The notes beneath the pieces were generated by a model that ran no database searches, was not told where the DNA came from, and worked only from the letters and a program-made list of their open reading frames with translations. 64,000 bases of DNA, taken from Legionella maioricensis. Lineage in GTDB: Bacteria; Pseudomonadota; Gammaproteobacteria; Legionellales; Legionellaceae. Below, piece by piece: positions 40,092 to 49,724 of this stretch; positions within the stretch are counted from its first letter, which is position 1, and every line of letters begins with the position of its first letter. The stretch covers positions 62,001 through 126,000 of the forward strand of contig NZ_JAJKBJ010000012.1 of NCBI RefSeq assembly GCF_023618015.1. The letters run 5' to 3'. Both the position numbers and the translations under genes were made by a program.

Positions 40092-40880
40092 TTATTTCTC
40101 CCATAGAAATAAAGGGCCAGGATTATTCTGTATGAGAGCAAACTTCTGAGGAAAGTTGACTTGCACTAAATAGAGACCATATGAAGGAGCCGTTTCTGCA
40201 CCCAGCTTTCTATCTTTAGCCTGCAAAACCTCATTGACCCATGAAACAGGATGTTTGCCAGAACCTACAGCGATTAATACACCGGCTATATTTCTTACCA
40301 TATGATGTAGAAAAGCATTTGCAGTTATATCGATAATTATCAACTCACCAGAACGAGAAACTTGAACTTGATGAATATTACGCATAGGAGTCTTCGATTG
40401 GCACTCAACAGAGCGAAAAGAAGTAAAATCATTTTCCCCTAACAGGCTTTGTGCCCCCTGATGCATTAAACGATGATCCAGCTGCCTGTACTGCCAGGTA
40501 ACATTGCTACGCAGTAAAGCCGGTCTGATTGCCCCATTGTAAATGACATAGCGGTATCGCCTGCTCAATGCAGAATAACGGGCATGAAAATCATCGGGCA
40601 TCTCCTTGCCCCACTTAACACAGATATCTTTGGGCAAAAAGGAATTAGCGCCATGTATCCAAGAGCGAATCGTGCGCTCTTTGACGCAATCAAAATGAAT
40701 AACCTGGTTCGTAGCATGAACGCCCGTATCGGTTCTACCAGCACATACTACTGCAATAGTACTATCGGCAACTTTTGATAAAGCATGTTCAACTGCTTGT
40801 TGAACAGTATGCAAGCCGGTTTGCGCTTGCCAGCCATGATATCGGCTTCCATCGTATTCAACCACTAAGGCAATACGCAT
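40092..40880 (-). CDS. truA: tRNA pseudouridine(38-40) synthase
   Basis: The 262-residue protein starts MRIALVVEYDGSRYHGWQ and carries the catalytic aspartate in AGRTDTGVHATNQV. It modifies uridines 38-40 in the anticodon stem-loop. Its stop abuts the trpF start. Upstream lies a repeat-filled gap and fimV on the same strand, an arrangement also seen in Pseudomonas. Confidence 0.96.
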   Translation of the reverse strand: MRIALVVEYDGSRYHGWQAQTGLHTVQQAVEHALSKVADSTIAVVCAGRTDTGVHATNQVIHFDCVKERTIRSWIHGANSFLPKDICVKWGKEMPDDFHARYSALSRRYRYVIYNGAIRPALLRSNVTWQYRQLDHRLMHQGAQSLLGENDFTSFRSVECQSKTPMRNIHQVQVSRSGELIIIDITANAFLHHMVRNIAGVLIAVGSGKHPVSWVNEVLQAKDRKLGAETAPSYGLYLVQVNFPQKFALIQNNPGPLFLWEK

Positions 40881-41025
40881 TCAATATTCCTGATAAAAAG
40901 GGTCAATTTATAATACCCTATTTATTTTGTCTATACCTATTGATGATTGATTAGCAAAGATTATAGCGAAAGAACGCTTCCAGAGAAGAAAACATGAGGA
41001 TTTAATCCGTATAGATTTATACGTA

Positions 41026-41212
41026 ACGTCATCCCGAAACATCAACGTCATTTCGAACGAAGTAAGAAATCTCCTGACATGAGCACTGGACCTTCATTTG
41101 GAGATCCCTCACTTCGTTCGGGATGACGTTTTTTCCAAGGTACAGGGTACTGTATCAACGTCATTTCGAAACGGCAACGTCATTTCGAACGAAGTGAGAA
41201 ATCCCCTGACAT
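41026..41212. repeat. Cluster of dispersed repeats downstream of fimV
   Basis: Two direct copies of a 37-bp unit, 41044-41080 and 41176-41212 (aacgtcatttcgaacgaagt and on), differ at two positions. Between them lies an inverted relative at about 41101-41130 (ccctcacttcgttcgggatg) and a truncated direct copy at 41157-41174. A further partial copy is at 41026-41044. The 353-bp gap 40881-41233 contains no gene. The repeat can fold into hairpins in either orientation. Confidence 0.85.
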
Positions 41213-41233
41213 ACACTTTAATCTTCCAATGGA

Positions 41234-43810
41234 TTATTTATCTTTTATTTCATCAAGTAAACGTTGAGCTTCTGCCTTTTGGATATCATTACCATACTCC
41301 AAGACTTCTTCCAGAGAGGTTCTTGCAGATTCTATATCATCCATGCCTATATAAGTTTTGGCCAAAGCCAATAAGGTATCTAATGCGGCCTTGCTTTTTA
41401 ATGAATTAGCCGTTTGGGGGGCTTCTGGTTTTGTCACTACAGCCTCGGGCTGCAATTCATTAGTTGTATCATTCTCATCAGCAATTTTTTCGTCTTCAGA
41501 CTTAGCAAAAAACTCAGTAATTTCTGGATCAATGTCTATATGTTTATTCTCTATTTCGGGTTCACTTTTCAAATTAGAGTCTTCATCTTCAAGACTAGGC
41601 ATGGACTCCTCGTTTATTGCTGACTTGCCCACTTTATCTTTCTCTTTCTTAACTTCTTTGGATTGATTTTCTTCTATTAAACTCTGAACAGGCGACAAAG
41701 TTGGGACAAAATCGATACTTTGGCTATCATCATCCGCTTGCTCTTCTTTGCCTTTTACCTTCTTTTCTGTTTTTTCTGGAATCAACTGATGTAAACCCGA
41801 TTCAAATTCTAATACCTCATGATTTGATGATTCTTCCCTCTCCTCATTTTCTTCTGAATGTTCCGATATAGGCTCATTATCTGATGCTACAGCAGTTTTC
41901 TCCTCCGAAGAGGATTGATTTTGAACTAAATCCTTACTCATTTCCGGCTGCATTAGAGGTTCAAATTCTATAACTGACTGTTCTTTTGCCCGCTCTTCTG
42001 TGCCTGTTTTGTCTTCCTCTATTTTATCTTTCTCTTTTTTGTCTTTTTCTGTTTCATCAGTTATGACCGCATCACTTTTAATACTCATTTCCTGTTTTTC
42101 AAGAGGCAAATCAGGCACAGCAATCGGTTCCTGCTTAAGAGCTTCTTCTTTCTTTTTCTCGGTCACTTGTTTTTTTACCGGCTTATTCGCAGTCTCAATA
42201 CTCTCGGTTTTTATTATCGCTCCGTTTTCAGCAAGTTCATCCTCCTTTTTAACTTTGCTGGGCTGTTCAACAGGGGCATTTTGCTCAATTTCTTCAACCT
42301 GGGACGATTGAGAAGTAAAAGCAGGCGCAGCTACAGTAGCCGAGATAGTGGCTTCGCCAACTTTTGGGGGTTGTTCGCCGTCCGGTATAAGATGTTTGGC
42401 CTCCACAGGAGTGCTGGTTAAATAAGGTTCATCACGAATTTCTTGTTCTCGATGTCTAAAATACCAATAAGCAAATCCGCCTCCTCCTGCCGCCACGACT
42501 AATAAGAGCCATAATGGCCACAAGTTTGAAGATTGATTATTTGTCAGAGACGAATTTGCTTGAGAAGCAACTGCCAAACGTTGTTTCATCATTAATTGCA
42601 TTTGCTTCCTGATTACTTCCATTTCTTTATCGCGTTTCTCTAATTGCATCTGAAGTTTTTTATTTTGTTCCTGAAGCAGATGCAATTGTTCCATTAATAC
42701 CGCATTAGATTCTCGTACAGTCTCCACTGCTGCTGTTGTGATAGAAATCTCAGCTTTAATATTTGAATCGCGTTCCAGATTTTGAGTCTTATTAGTCTGG
42801 ACTGGTTGTTGATTGGCACTCACCACAGGGACAACCGGGTTTGGGAATAAAAATTTGGGTAATTGCATCGGAGTCGGCGTTATTTTTTGTATTGTGGTAA
42901 ATTTGGGAATAGTCGGAATTTCCGAATTTTTTGCGGGAGAATTGGCATTAATCTGCGGAACAGGGCTAATTGTTTGACCATTCATATATGGCGGTGAGAG
43001 CACATGATTTATAGGTGATTTTTCATTCCATGCTTTATCATGAGCCATTACTTCTTCAGTAGCTAATTCAGCAGGCACTTGCATAATTTCGCGTGTAGCA
43101 GGAATCACCAGACGAATGCCGATTTTTAACCCATTTAAGTTACCATCTTTAAATGCATCAGGATTTGCCCCAACAATAGCAAGAACAACTTGTGGTAAAA
43201 TTATTTCCGAGGTTTTATATCTTTGAGCAATTTGCCATACATTTTCATTGGTTACTGTAGGCCCATAAGTAGTTTTATTCTTATTATCCTTCAGAGCAAC
43301 TGGATTATGTTGTACTTCAGTGATTACTTTTTTATTAATAACCCCTGACTCAGTATGATGTTCTGTAACCTTTTTATAATAGGTCGGGCTACTTTGAGCT
43401 CGCGTAGAAACTAATTGATATCCAGGAGGATCTAATAATACCGTATACGCTTTATATAACTGACCATTAGGCCAAGTCAAATCAACAACCAACTCCATAT
43501 AAGGTTCAGTCATTCGTTCTATAGATTGAATTTTTATAACTATTTTACCCTTGACATTTTTTTCAATTTTAAAATTTAATAAAGAAAGTGCGGCAACGCG
43601 CTCAAGACCTATTTGATGAAAATTTTCAGGATCAGCAACCCCTACTTTAATACCCACTAGTGGTGCACTTCCTACATCGATTAATTCTATTTCGGCTAAA
43701 AAAGGTTGATCAAGAGACGATTTAACTGTCATTTCCCCTAAGCCAATTGCGTTAAGCGACATAGGAAATGTCAATGCAATTAGAGCCGCGTATAAGACAG
43801 TTTTTTTCAA
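41234..43810 (-). CDS. fimV: FimV-like peptidoglycan-binding inner-membrane protein
   Basis: The 858-residue protein has a signal peptide (MKKTVLYAALIALTFPMSLNA), the FimV core domain at about residues 22-130, a LysM-like segment at about 183-237, a coiled coil at 360-410, a membrane segment at 431-450, a very acidic cytoplasmic region, and the conserved C-terminal FimV/TPR-like motif (TLLALAKTYIGMDDIESA). FimV organises polar assemblies and type IV pili in Pseudomonas. The start is TTG at 43810, preceded by GGAG six bases upstream; no in-frame ATG fits because the nearest upstream frame is stopped. Gene order fimV-truA-trpF supports the call. Confidence 0.9.
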   Translation of the reverse strand: MKKTVLYAALIALTFPMSLNAIGLGEMTVKSSLDQPFLAEIELIDVGSAPLVGIKVGVADPENFHQIGLERVAALSLLNFKIEKNVKGKIVIKIQSIERMTEPYMELVVDLTWPNGQLYKAYTVLLDPPGYQLVSTRAQSSPTYYKKVTEHHTESGVINKKVITEVQHNPVALKDNKNKTTYGPTVTNENVWQIAQRYKTSEIILPQVVLAIVGANPDAFKDGNLNGLKIGIRLVIPATREIMQVPAELATEEVMAHDKAWNEKSPINHVLSPPYMNGQTISPVPQINANSPAKNSEIPTIPKFTTIQKITPTPMQLPKFLFPNPVVPVVSANQQPVQTNKTQNLERDSNIKAEISITTAAVETVRESNAVLMEQLHLLQEQNKKLQMQLEKRDKEMEVIRKQMQLMMKQRLAVASQANSSLTNNQSSNLWPLWLLLVVAAGGGGFAYWYFRHREQEIRDEPYLTSTPVEAKHLIPDGEQPPKVGEATISATVAAPAFTSQSSQVEEIEQNAPVEQPSKVKKEDELAENGAIIKTESIETANKPVKKQVTEKKKEEALKQEPIAVPDLPLEKQEMSIKSDAVITDETEKDKKEKDKIEEDKTGTEERAKEQSVIEFEPLMQPEMSKDLVQNQSSSEEKTAVASDNEPISEHSEENEEREESSNHEVLEFESGLHQLIPEKTEKKVKGKEEQADDDSQSIDFVPTLSPVQSLIEENQSKEVKKEKDKVGKSAINEESMPSLEDEDSNLKSEPEIENKHIDIDPEITEFFAKSEDEKIADENDTTNELQPEAVVTKPEAPQTANSLKSKAALDTLLALAKTYIGMDDIESARTSLEEVLEYGNDIQKAEAQRLLDEIKDK

Positions 43811-44089
43811 TCAAGGCTCCATGCAGGCTGTACTGGACGTAGTGATTATTAATAAGTAAAAATTAACATTAACTGGTGGTCTATTCAAGAAATCTGAATA
43901 TTATTCTAATATAATCATTATGTTATGATCAATTGTAGACCAACAAAGCCTCAAAACAACCAAACCACCAACCCCCACCTCTAATTCGTCATCATTGCCC
44001 TCTTTATTCTGTGCTATGCTTTTCTATAACCTCCTTAAGGAAACATCAGGCAAATTCAGTCTCTGCAAAACCAATGGTAAGGCAGCTCT

Positions 44090-45283
44090 ATGGAAAGAAT
44101 TTATGGATATATTGTTTGGTTTACAGCAACATTATTTGTTGTTTATGCCTTTTGTTTAAATACTGCCTCTGCCGTTTTTTCAGATGCCATAAAAACCACT
44201 TTGGGTGCCAGCCCTGTTGGTGTTTCAATTGCGATGAGTGCCTTTATTCTTAGTTTTGCCTGCATGCAAATACCCGCAGGTTATTTACTGGATAAATTCA
44301 ATCCACGACTTGTTGTAAGTGGGGGTATACTGCTCCTTGCAACAGGCAATGTACTGACTTCATACTCAGATAATATTACTTTATTCACTATTTCCAATGT
44401 CATACAAGGATGTGGTGCTTCATTTGCTTTTGTTGCCGCTGCGGTTTTAATACCACAATGGTTTTCTGAGAAACAATTTCCCATTCTCTTTGGACTAACT
44501 CAAACAATGTCTTGTATCCTGTCTGGAATTATCCACTATTATTTTACCGTTGAATTAAAGATACATACCTGGAACGATATCTATCGCGGCCTGGCACTAT
44601 TTGGTTTTATATTATTTCTGCTCTCTGCTCTAAGTATAAAATCACCACCACATTATAGGCGTGGGGAAAATATTTCATTAAAAAACTCTCTGACCCTGGT
44701 TTTTAAGAACAAACAAATAATACTCTGCTCCCTTGCTGCTGCTACGTCATTTGGTGTTCTTTTAGCCTATGCGGGGACTTGGTATATCAAAATCCAGACT
44801 TATTATTCGGTAGACAATCTTCAAGCAGTTATTATTGGTGGAATGATTTTTTTGGGAATTGGCATTGGAACTCCATTTTTAGGCTGGCTATCAAATAAAG
44901 TGAAATCAAGAGTCATGGTTATTCACGTAACCCTCTGCCTTGGAACCATGTTCTTACTCATGGGCATCTCTCTCCCACACTTCGACTTTCGAGGTCTTAT
45001 ATTAGCTCAAATTATTTCCTTTTTGATTGGTTTTTTTCTTTCCGGTTCCATGCTTTTTTATTCAGTAGTAAGTGAGTTATCAACTAATGCCACGCGAGGA
45101 GTAGCCATTAGTGTATTGAATACAGCCGTTTTCTTATTTAATACATTAATGATGTTTATTCCCTACGCGTTCTTAACCTCTACGTCTACTGAGTTTTTTA
45201 CTTATCTTTGGACCTTACCGTTTTTCATCTTGATTTCAATACTGTTGCTTTACTTTATTAAAGACAGTTTTTCATCTAAATGA
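44090..45283 (+). CDS. MFS transporter linked to guanine deaminase
   Basis: The 397-residue protein has 12 predicted membrane segments and the MFS signature in loop 2-3 (GYLLDKFNPRLVVSGG). The substrate is unknown. Its stop overlaps a possible start of the guanine deaminase gene, so the two are co-transcribed; purine or purine-derived substrate uptake is a reasonable inference, no more. The start at 44090 is preceded by little obvious ribosome-binding sequence. Confidence 0.82.
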   Translation: MERIYGYIVWFTATLFVVYAFCLNTASAVFSDAIKTTLGASPVGVSIAMSAFILSFACMQIPAGYLLDKFNPRLVVSGGILLLATGNVLTSYSDNITLFTISNVIQGCGASFAFVAAAVLIPQWFSEKQFPILFGLTQTMSCILSGIIHYYFTVELKIHTWNDIYRGLALFGFILFLLSALSIKSPPHYRRGENISLKNSLTLVFKNKQIILCSLAAATSFGVLLAYAGTWYIKIQTYYSVDNLQAVIIGGMIFLGIGIGTPFLGWLSNKVKSRVMVIHVTLCLGTMFLLMGISLPHFDFRGLILAQIISFLIGFFLSGSMLFYSVVSELSTNATRGVAISVLNTAVFLFNTLMMFIPYAFLTSTSTEFFTYLWTLPFFILISILLLYFIKDSFSSK

Positions 45284-45297
45284 GCAGGGAGTACGTC

Positions 45298-46632
45298 ATG
45301 AATGACAAAACAGCTTACCGCGGAGCAATTTTCTATTTCAAAGATACGGCTACAATTGCTAATCTCCCTGTTAACAAAGACAAACAATCAGATGAAGACT
45401 GCCAATACGTCTATATAGAAGATGGCCTTCTTATCGTAGAGTCAGGAAGGATAATTGAAGCTGGAAATTATTCCGCTCTTAAAAATAAACTGACTGGCGC
45501 TAAAATTGTAGATTATAAAGGTAAATTAATTACCCCCGGCTTTATTGATACACATCAGCACGCGTCGCAAAGTGCGATTGTAGCTGCTTATGGAGAAAAA
45601 CTATTAGAATGGCTGGATAATTACGTATTCCCCGCTGAAAGTACTTATAGTAACGATGAAAGCGCCAGGAAAGATTTAAATTTTTTTCTGGATCACCTCA
45701 TAAAAAATGGCACCACAACAGCCGTATCCTATGGTCCCTTATTTTATAACGCATCAGATATTTTTTTTGAGGAATTAAAAAATAGAAGCATGCGTTTCAT
45801 TACCGGCAATATTTTAATGGATATCAATTCACCGGACAGCCTGAAACTATCAACTGAACAAAACTATGATAATTGCCATGCCTTGATAGAAAAGTGGCAT
45901 AATAATCATAGGCTTTCTTACTGTATTTCGCCTCGGTTTGCCTTATCTTGCTCAGAGCAAATGCTTGAGCTATGTGGCGCTCTAAAAAAAGAATATCCTG
46001 ATTGCTATATCCAAACTCATCTTGATGAAAACATCAATGAAGTTGCGGAAGTTAAAAAACTATATCCATGGAGTAAACATTATTTAGATGTGTATGATCA
46101 TTTTGGTCTGGTGACAGACCGAACTGTTTTTGGCCATTGCATTCATACCACACATGAAGAACTTGAATTATTTAAGAAGTCAGGTGCGATAATGTCATGG
46201 TGTCCTTTAAGTAATAATTTCCTGGGTAGTGGATTATTCAATTTTGGCCGTGCTATAAAATATACAGACAAAATCACTCTAGGCACAGACTGGGGGGCTG
46301 GTAACTGTCTTTCCATGTTTGCTGTGTTAGATGATGCCTACAAAGTGTCCATGCTCAATAATGTTCCATTACCCAGTATGATTCGTTGGTACCTTGCAAC
46401 TTATGGCGCTGCAAAAGCACTCCAATTGGATGATAAAATTGGTAATTTTACCCAAGGGAAAGAAGCTGATTTCATCGTAATTGATGCAGATGCCACCGCC
46501 TATTTAAAATATCGCCATGAAAAAGTCAGTGATATTTTTGAGTTTCTTTTTATTTTAATGACTCTAGGTTCAGAGGAGAATATCAAAGCGACTTATATCT
46601 ATGGTAAGCCCGCATATATTAATGAGCGTTAA
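45298..46632 (+). CDS. guaD: Guanine deaminase
   Basis: The amidohydrolase-fold enzyme of 444 residues begins MNDKTAYRGAIFYFKDTA. Metal ligands are visible as HxH in PGFIDTHQHAS, His in QTHLDEN, His in FGHCIHTT and Asp in LGTDWGAGN. It converts guanine to xanthine and ammonia. I prefer ATG 45298, with GGGAG seven bases upstream, over the ATG at 45280 that overlaps the transporter stop. Specificity for guanine rests on the whole pattern, including YIEDGLL and the QTHLDEN motif; other SsnA/AtzA-type deaminases remain possible. Confidence 0.88.
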   Translation: MNDKTAYRGAIFYFKDTATIANLPVNKDKQSDEDCQYVYIEDGLLIVESGRIIEAGNYSALKNKLTGAKIVDYKGKLITPGFIDTHQHASQSAIVAAYGEKLLEWLDNYVFPAESTYSNDESARKDLNFFLDHLIKNGTTTAVSYGPLFYNASDIFFEELKNRSMRFITGNILMDINSPDSLKLSTEQNYDNCHALIEKWHNNHRLSYCISPRFALSCSEQMLELCGALKKEYPDCYIQTHLDENINEVAEVKKLYPWSKHYLDVYDHFGLVTDRTVFGHCIHTTHEELELFKKSGAIMSWCPLSNNFLGSGLFNFGRAIKYTDKITLGTDWGAGNCLSMFAVLDDAYKVSMLNNVPLPSMIRWYLATYGAAKALQLDDKIGNFTQGKEADFIVIDADATAYLKYRHEKVSDIFEFLFILMTLGSEENIKATYIYGKPAYINER

Positions 46633-46707
46633 TTCGTTTAGCCACTGATGGTGTGATTATCAATAAATTTGCAACCACAACATCAGTGACCATTACGGTA
46701 TCGATTT

Positions 46708-47451
46708 TTACTCTGGGACAGAGCGTTCTTCTTCAAAAAATGTCACTTGCCCCGTTTTTATATCATGTAGTCCGGCAACAATACCTACCTGCTTGCTCTG
46801 AAGCATTTCTTTAAGTATGGGACTTCTGGTTTGTATCTCTCTCACAACATTTAAGGCATTGGCCTTAGCAATGGCATTGACCAGCTTTGGATCTTCGCAA
46901 TTTTTTGATCCCTCATCCTTCATTGTGGTTTGTATTACTGGTTGAATTTTATTCAACACATCAGTTAAGTGCCCCAATTGAGCTCCTTGACATGCACCCG
47001 CCACTGCACCACATGAGGTGTGTGCCAATACCACTATCAGTTTTGCACCAACGCCTTTAGTCGCATACTCCATACTTCCCAGTATGTCCTCATTAAGAAC
47101 ATTTCCTGCAACACGTAAGGTAAATAAATCAGCTAAACCTTGATCAAAAAAGAATTCGGGAACACTACGAGAATCCATGCAATTAAGTATCACTGCAAAA
47201 GGATATTGTCCATAAGCAGACATATAGGCTTGTTTTAAATAATCCCGAGATATTTGCTTGTGAGCTAAAAAACGTTGATTTCCCTCTTTCAAGCGTAGCA
47301 AAGCCTGTTTGGGTGTCATGTTTTGTTGCTTTGCCTGAGTCAGGGTTTTTCCAAGCAGAGGTAATTGCGTAGTAGATGCATAAGTAAAGCCACTAAAAAA
47401 CCAAGCGATACAGCAGGTGAACAGCATGACTCTTGAAATTAAATGATACAT
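46708..47451 (-). CDS. Exported beta-carbonic anhydrase
   Basis: The beta-class carbonic anhydrase has zinc ligands Cys/Asp in LNCMDSRSVPE and His-Cys in LAHTSCGAVAGAC. The 247-residue form starting at ATG 47451 has a hydrophobic signal segment (VMLFTCCIAWFFSGFTYAS), so the enzyme acts in the periplasm. AGGAG lies seven bases before this ATG. An ATG at 47514 would add 21 polar residues ahead of the signal and is unlikely. It interconverts CO2 and bicarbonate. The gene stands alone. Confidence 0.9.
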   Translation of the reverse strand: MYHLISRVMLFTCCIAWFFSGFTYASTTQLPLLGKTLTQAKQQNMTPKQALLRLKEGNQRFLAHKQISRDYLKQAYMSAYGQYPFAVILNCMDSRSVPEFFFDQGLADLFTLRVAGNVLNEDILGSMEYATKGVGAKLIVVLAHTSCGAVAGACQGAQLGHLTDVLNKIQPVIQTTMKDEGSKNCEDPKLVNAIAKANALNVVREIQTRSPILKEMLQSKQVGIVAGLHDIKTGQVTFFEEERSVPE

Positions 47452-47648
47452 TAATAAGCTCCTGTTTTTATTTATGTCTCCGTCAAACATAATAACTATA
47501 TTTGAATTATTCATGCAAAAATACTTTTATTTTTCATTTAGTTTTATGTTTCACTAGATCTACATGACTGTTGATTTATTCCGGAGGTTGTTACTGGTTC
47601 ATTTTAACGATACAGTGAAGTTTAATTAAGAAAGGGAGATCGACAGAC

Positions 47649-48347
47649 ATGTTAAGAAAAACAAAAATCGTTGGAGCTGGCGTATTTATTTTTGCCACAT
47701 CAACGATTAATGCTGGTTTTTATGGAGGCGTGGGTATTGGCTCAGATACCGTTGACTTCACACAACGATCTCTTGTTTCGCCAATCAGCGACGGAGTCCA
47801 TGCTGTCGATTTCGATGTAATTAATAAATCTCATTTATCAGGCACAGGAGTATTTGGCACCTTGTTTGTTGGTTTTGAGAAACTTTATAATAAGTTTTAC
47901 TTAGCTGGCGAGGCGAATGCTAATATCAGCTCAGTGACGCATACTGAATATAATCATGAGTTTGTTCATCTTAATTTTGCCGACACATTCATAAAAATGC
48001 AAAATAGCGTTGGGCTTAGCGTTCTCCCAGGATTTCAATTTACTCCCAATACCTTATTTTATGGTCGCCTCGGATGGACCAATAGCAAAATCCAACAGCG
48101 GACAGGCGATCTTTCTTTAGCTAATTTCAGTGTAAGACGAGATGGCTTTCGTTACGGTGTGGGTGTGAAACAGGCCATCACTGACCGTGTGGCTTTGCGT
48201 ATGGACTATAGTCGCATTGCTTATGGCAGCATTCAAACCGCTACCAATGACGGCATCGTACCTAAAACAACACAAATAACCCCCAACCAGCAATTAGTTG
48301 AATTTGGCGTGGTTATTAATTTTGATGGCAATATCTCATCCAAATGA
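47649..48347 (+). CDS. Outer-membrane beta-barrel protein
   Basis: The 232-residue protein has a signal peptide ending TSTINA and alternating amphipathic strands with paired aromatic residues (GFYGGVGIGSDT, RYGVGVKQAI, LRMDYSRIAYG), ending in a strand VEFGVVINFDG. This is the OmpA-like/opacity family barrel of 8 strands. Function is unknown; such proteins often contribute to adhesion or surface stability. A strong terminator follows. Confidence 0.8.
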   Translation: MLRKTKIVGAGVFIFATSTINAGFYGGVGIGSDTVDFTQRSLVSPISDGVHAVDFDVINKSHLSGTGVFGTLFVGFEKLYNKFYLAGEANANISSVTHTEYNHEFVHLNFADTFIKMQNSVGLSVLPGFQFTPNTLFYGRLGWTNSKIQQRTGDLSLANFSVRRDGFRYGVGVKQAITDRVALRMDYSRIAYGSIQTATNDGIVPKTTQITPNQQLVEFGVVINFDGNISSK

Positions 48348-48348
48348 A

Positions 48349-48376
48349 TTTAAAGGTGCTCAAGCGCACCTTTAAA
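48349..48376 (+). terminator. Hairpin terminator after the outer-membrane barrel gene
   Basis: A perfect 11-bp stem, tttaaaggtgc 48349-48359 with gcacctttaaa 48366-48376, has a 6-base loop and begins one or two bases after the stop. The sequence after it is AT-rich but not a pure T-run. Confidence 0.8.
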
Positions 48377-48413
48377 GTTACTTATATTACTTATATTCGT
48401 AATTCATAAGGGG

Positions 48414-48479
48414 CTTACGAAAAACACCAATCTCTTAATTTAAAAACATTTTTATCTCAACCTTGGTGTTTTTCGTAAG
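48414..48479. repeat. 66-bp inverted repeat with 17-bp perfect arms upstream of folD
   Basis: cttacgaaaaacaccaa 48414-48430 and ttggtgtttttcgtaag 48463-48479 are perfect inverted complements with a 32-base AT-rich spacer. It lies 40 bp before the folD start. Each arm carries an A5 or T5 run, so it could be a terminator, or an element with a role in folD regulation. Confidence 0.85.
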
Positions 48480-48518
48480 TCCTGTCATAATAACCTCCTC
48501 GATTTTTATTGGATAAAT

Positions 48519-49367
48519 ATGTCAGCATCATTACTGGATGGAAGATTATTAGCCTCTCTCCGTCGAGATGAATTAAAGAAGCGTCTCCAGCAACATGTCC
48601 AACAAGGTAATAGAGCCCCCGGACTGGCTGTTGTTCTTATTGGTAATGATCCCGCCTCTTCAATTTACGTCAGTAATAAACGTAAGGCTTGTGAAGAAGT
48701 GGGTATCACCTCACACTCTTATGATTTACCTGCCGAAACCAGCCAGGATGATTTGCTCCGACTGATTAGTGAGTTAAACGACTCTGATCAAATCGACGGG
48801 ATCCTCATTCAATTACCCTTGCCCAAGCACATCAATGAAACACGCATTATTGAGCATATTAAACCCGAAAAAGACGTTGACGGGTTTCATCCTTATAATT
48901 TAGGCAGACTCGCCCAAAGAAATCCTCTGCTACGTCCATGTACCCCACTTGGAATAATGAATCTTTTAAATCACTATGAACTGCATGTAAAACGAAAACA
49001 TGCCGTGGTCATTGGCGCATCTAATATTGTTGGTCGCCCTATGAGTCTGGAATTATTATTAGCAGGGGCAACCGTTACTGTTTGCCATAAGTTCACCCAA
49101 CAATTACAAAAATATGTAGAAATTGCTGACTTTATCATTATAGCTACGGGGGTAAAGGATTTAATTAATCCAGACTGGCTCAATGAAACACAAGTGCTTG
49201 TTGATGTAGGGATGCATCGACTGGCAGATGGTAGCCTCCGCGGAGACGTGGATTTCAAAGAGGCGGTAAATAAGGTGGCATGGATAACACCTGTTCCTGG
49301 CGGTGTTGGCCCCATGACTATTGTTTCTTTGCTCGAAAATACGATGATGGCGAAATTAAAGGGATAA
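48519..49367 (+). CDS. folD: Bifunctional methylenetetrahydrofolate dehydrogenase/cyclohydrolase
   Basis: The 282-residue protein contains the signature [26 protein letters not shown] with the catalytic Lys, and the NADP-binding PGGVGPMTI near the C-terminus. It links 5,10-methylene- and 10-formyl-tetrahydrofolate for purine and formyl-Met synthesis. Convergent with the small acidic gene 2 bp away. Confidence 0.97.
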   Translation: MSASLLDGRLLASLRRDELKKRLQQHVQQGNRAPGLAVVLIGNDPASSIYVSNKRKACEEVGITSHSYDLPAETSQDDLLRLISELNDSDQIDGILIQLPLPKHINETRIIEHIKPEKDVDGFHPYNLGRLAQRNPLLRPCTPLGIMNLLNHYELHVKRKHAVVIGASNIVGRPMSLELLLAGATVTVCHKFTQQLQKYVEIADFIIIATGVKDLINPDWLNETQVLVDVGMHRLADGSLRGDVDFKEAVNKVAWITPVPGGVGPMTIVSLLENTMMAKLKG

Positions 49368-49369
49368 AC

Positions 49370-49567
49370 TTATTTATCCAATTCATCCCAATCAAACTCG
49401 CCACTTAATTCATCAAAGTCATCTTTAAATTCATCTTTTAAACGTTTACGCTCTAATCGGTCCTCAAGCATACGTTTAATTCTCTTCTTTTTAGGCAAAT
49501 CCTCAATCTCTTCATCGTAGTTATAATCAGAAAGAGAGTGATAATCATATTCTTCGTGTAAACTCAT
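49370..49567 (-). CDS. Small acidic protein, PA3496-like family
   Basis: The 65-residue protein starting MSLHEEYDYHSLSDYNYDEEI is highly charged: acidic ends flank a basic helix (KKKRIKRMLEDRLERKRLKDEF). The pattern of RxxIxxxLExxxL-type spacing resembles the short PA3496 family of Pseudomonas, annotated as putative envelope-integrity proteins; that link is tentative. AGGGGA about 8 bases before the ATG at 49567 supports this start over an ATG at 49594. It is convergent with folD and divergent from rlmJ. Confidence 0.72.
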   Translation of the reverse strand: MSLHEEYDYHSLSDYNYDEEIEDLPKKKRIKRMLEDRLERKRLKDEFKDDFDELSGEFDWDELDK

Positions 49568-49724
49568 TTTATTTCCCCTTTTTGTACCACTCAAGAAAAG
49601 TATAGTTCACTTTTTAAAAATGCGAGAACTGCTCTTTTTGATGCGTTTGAAAAAATTAAACTATAAGGAACTGTTCGCTAATTCTGCTATAATCGGCAAA
49701 ATTCTTTTTTATAAGTTCCCTTCC

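Noticed and set aside
41358-41666. Ser/Phe-rich plus-strand frames opposite fimV
   Set aside because: They are the complement of the Glu/Lys/Asp-rich acidic region of fimV; such shadows are expected from its codon use.
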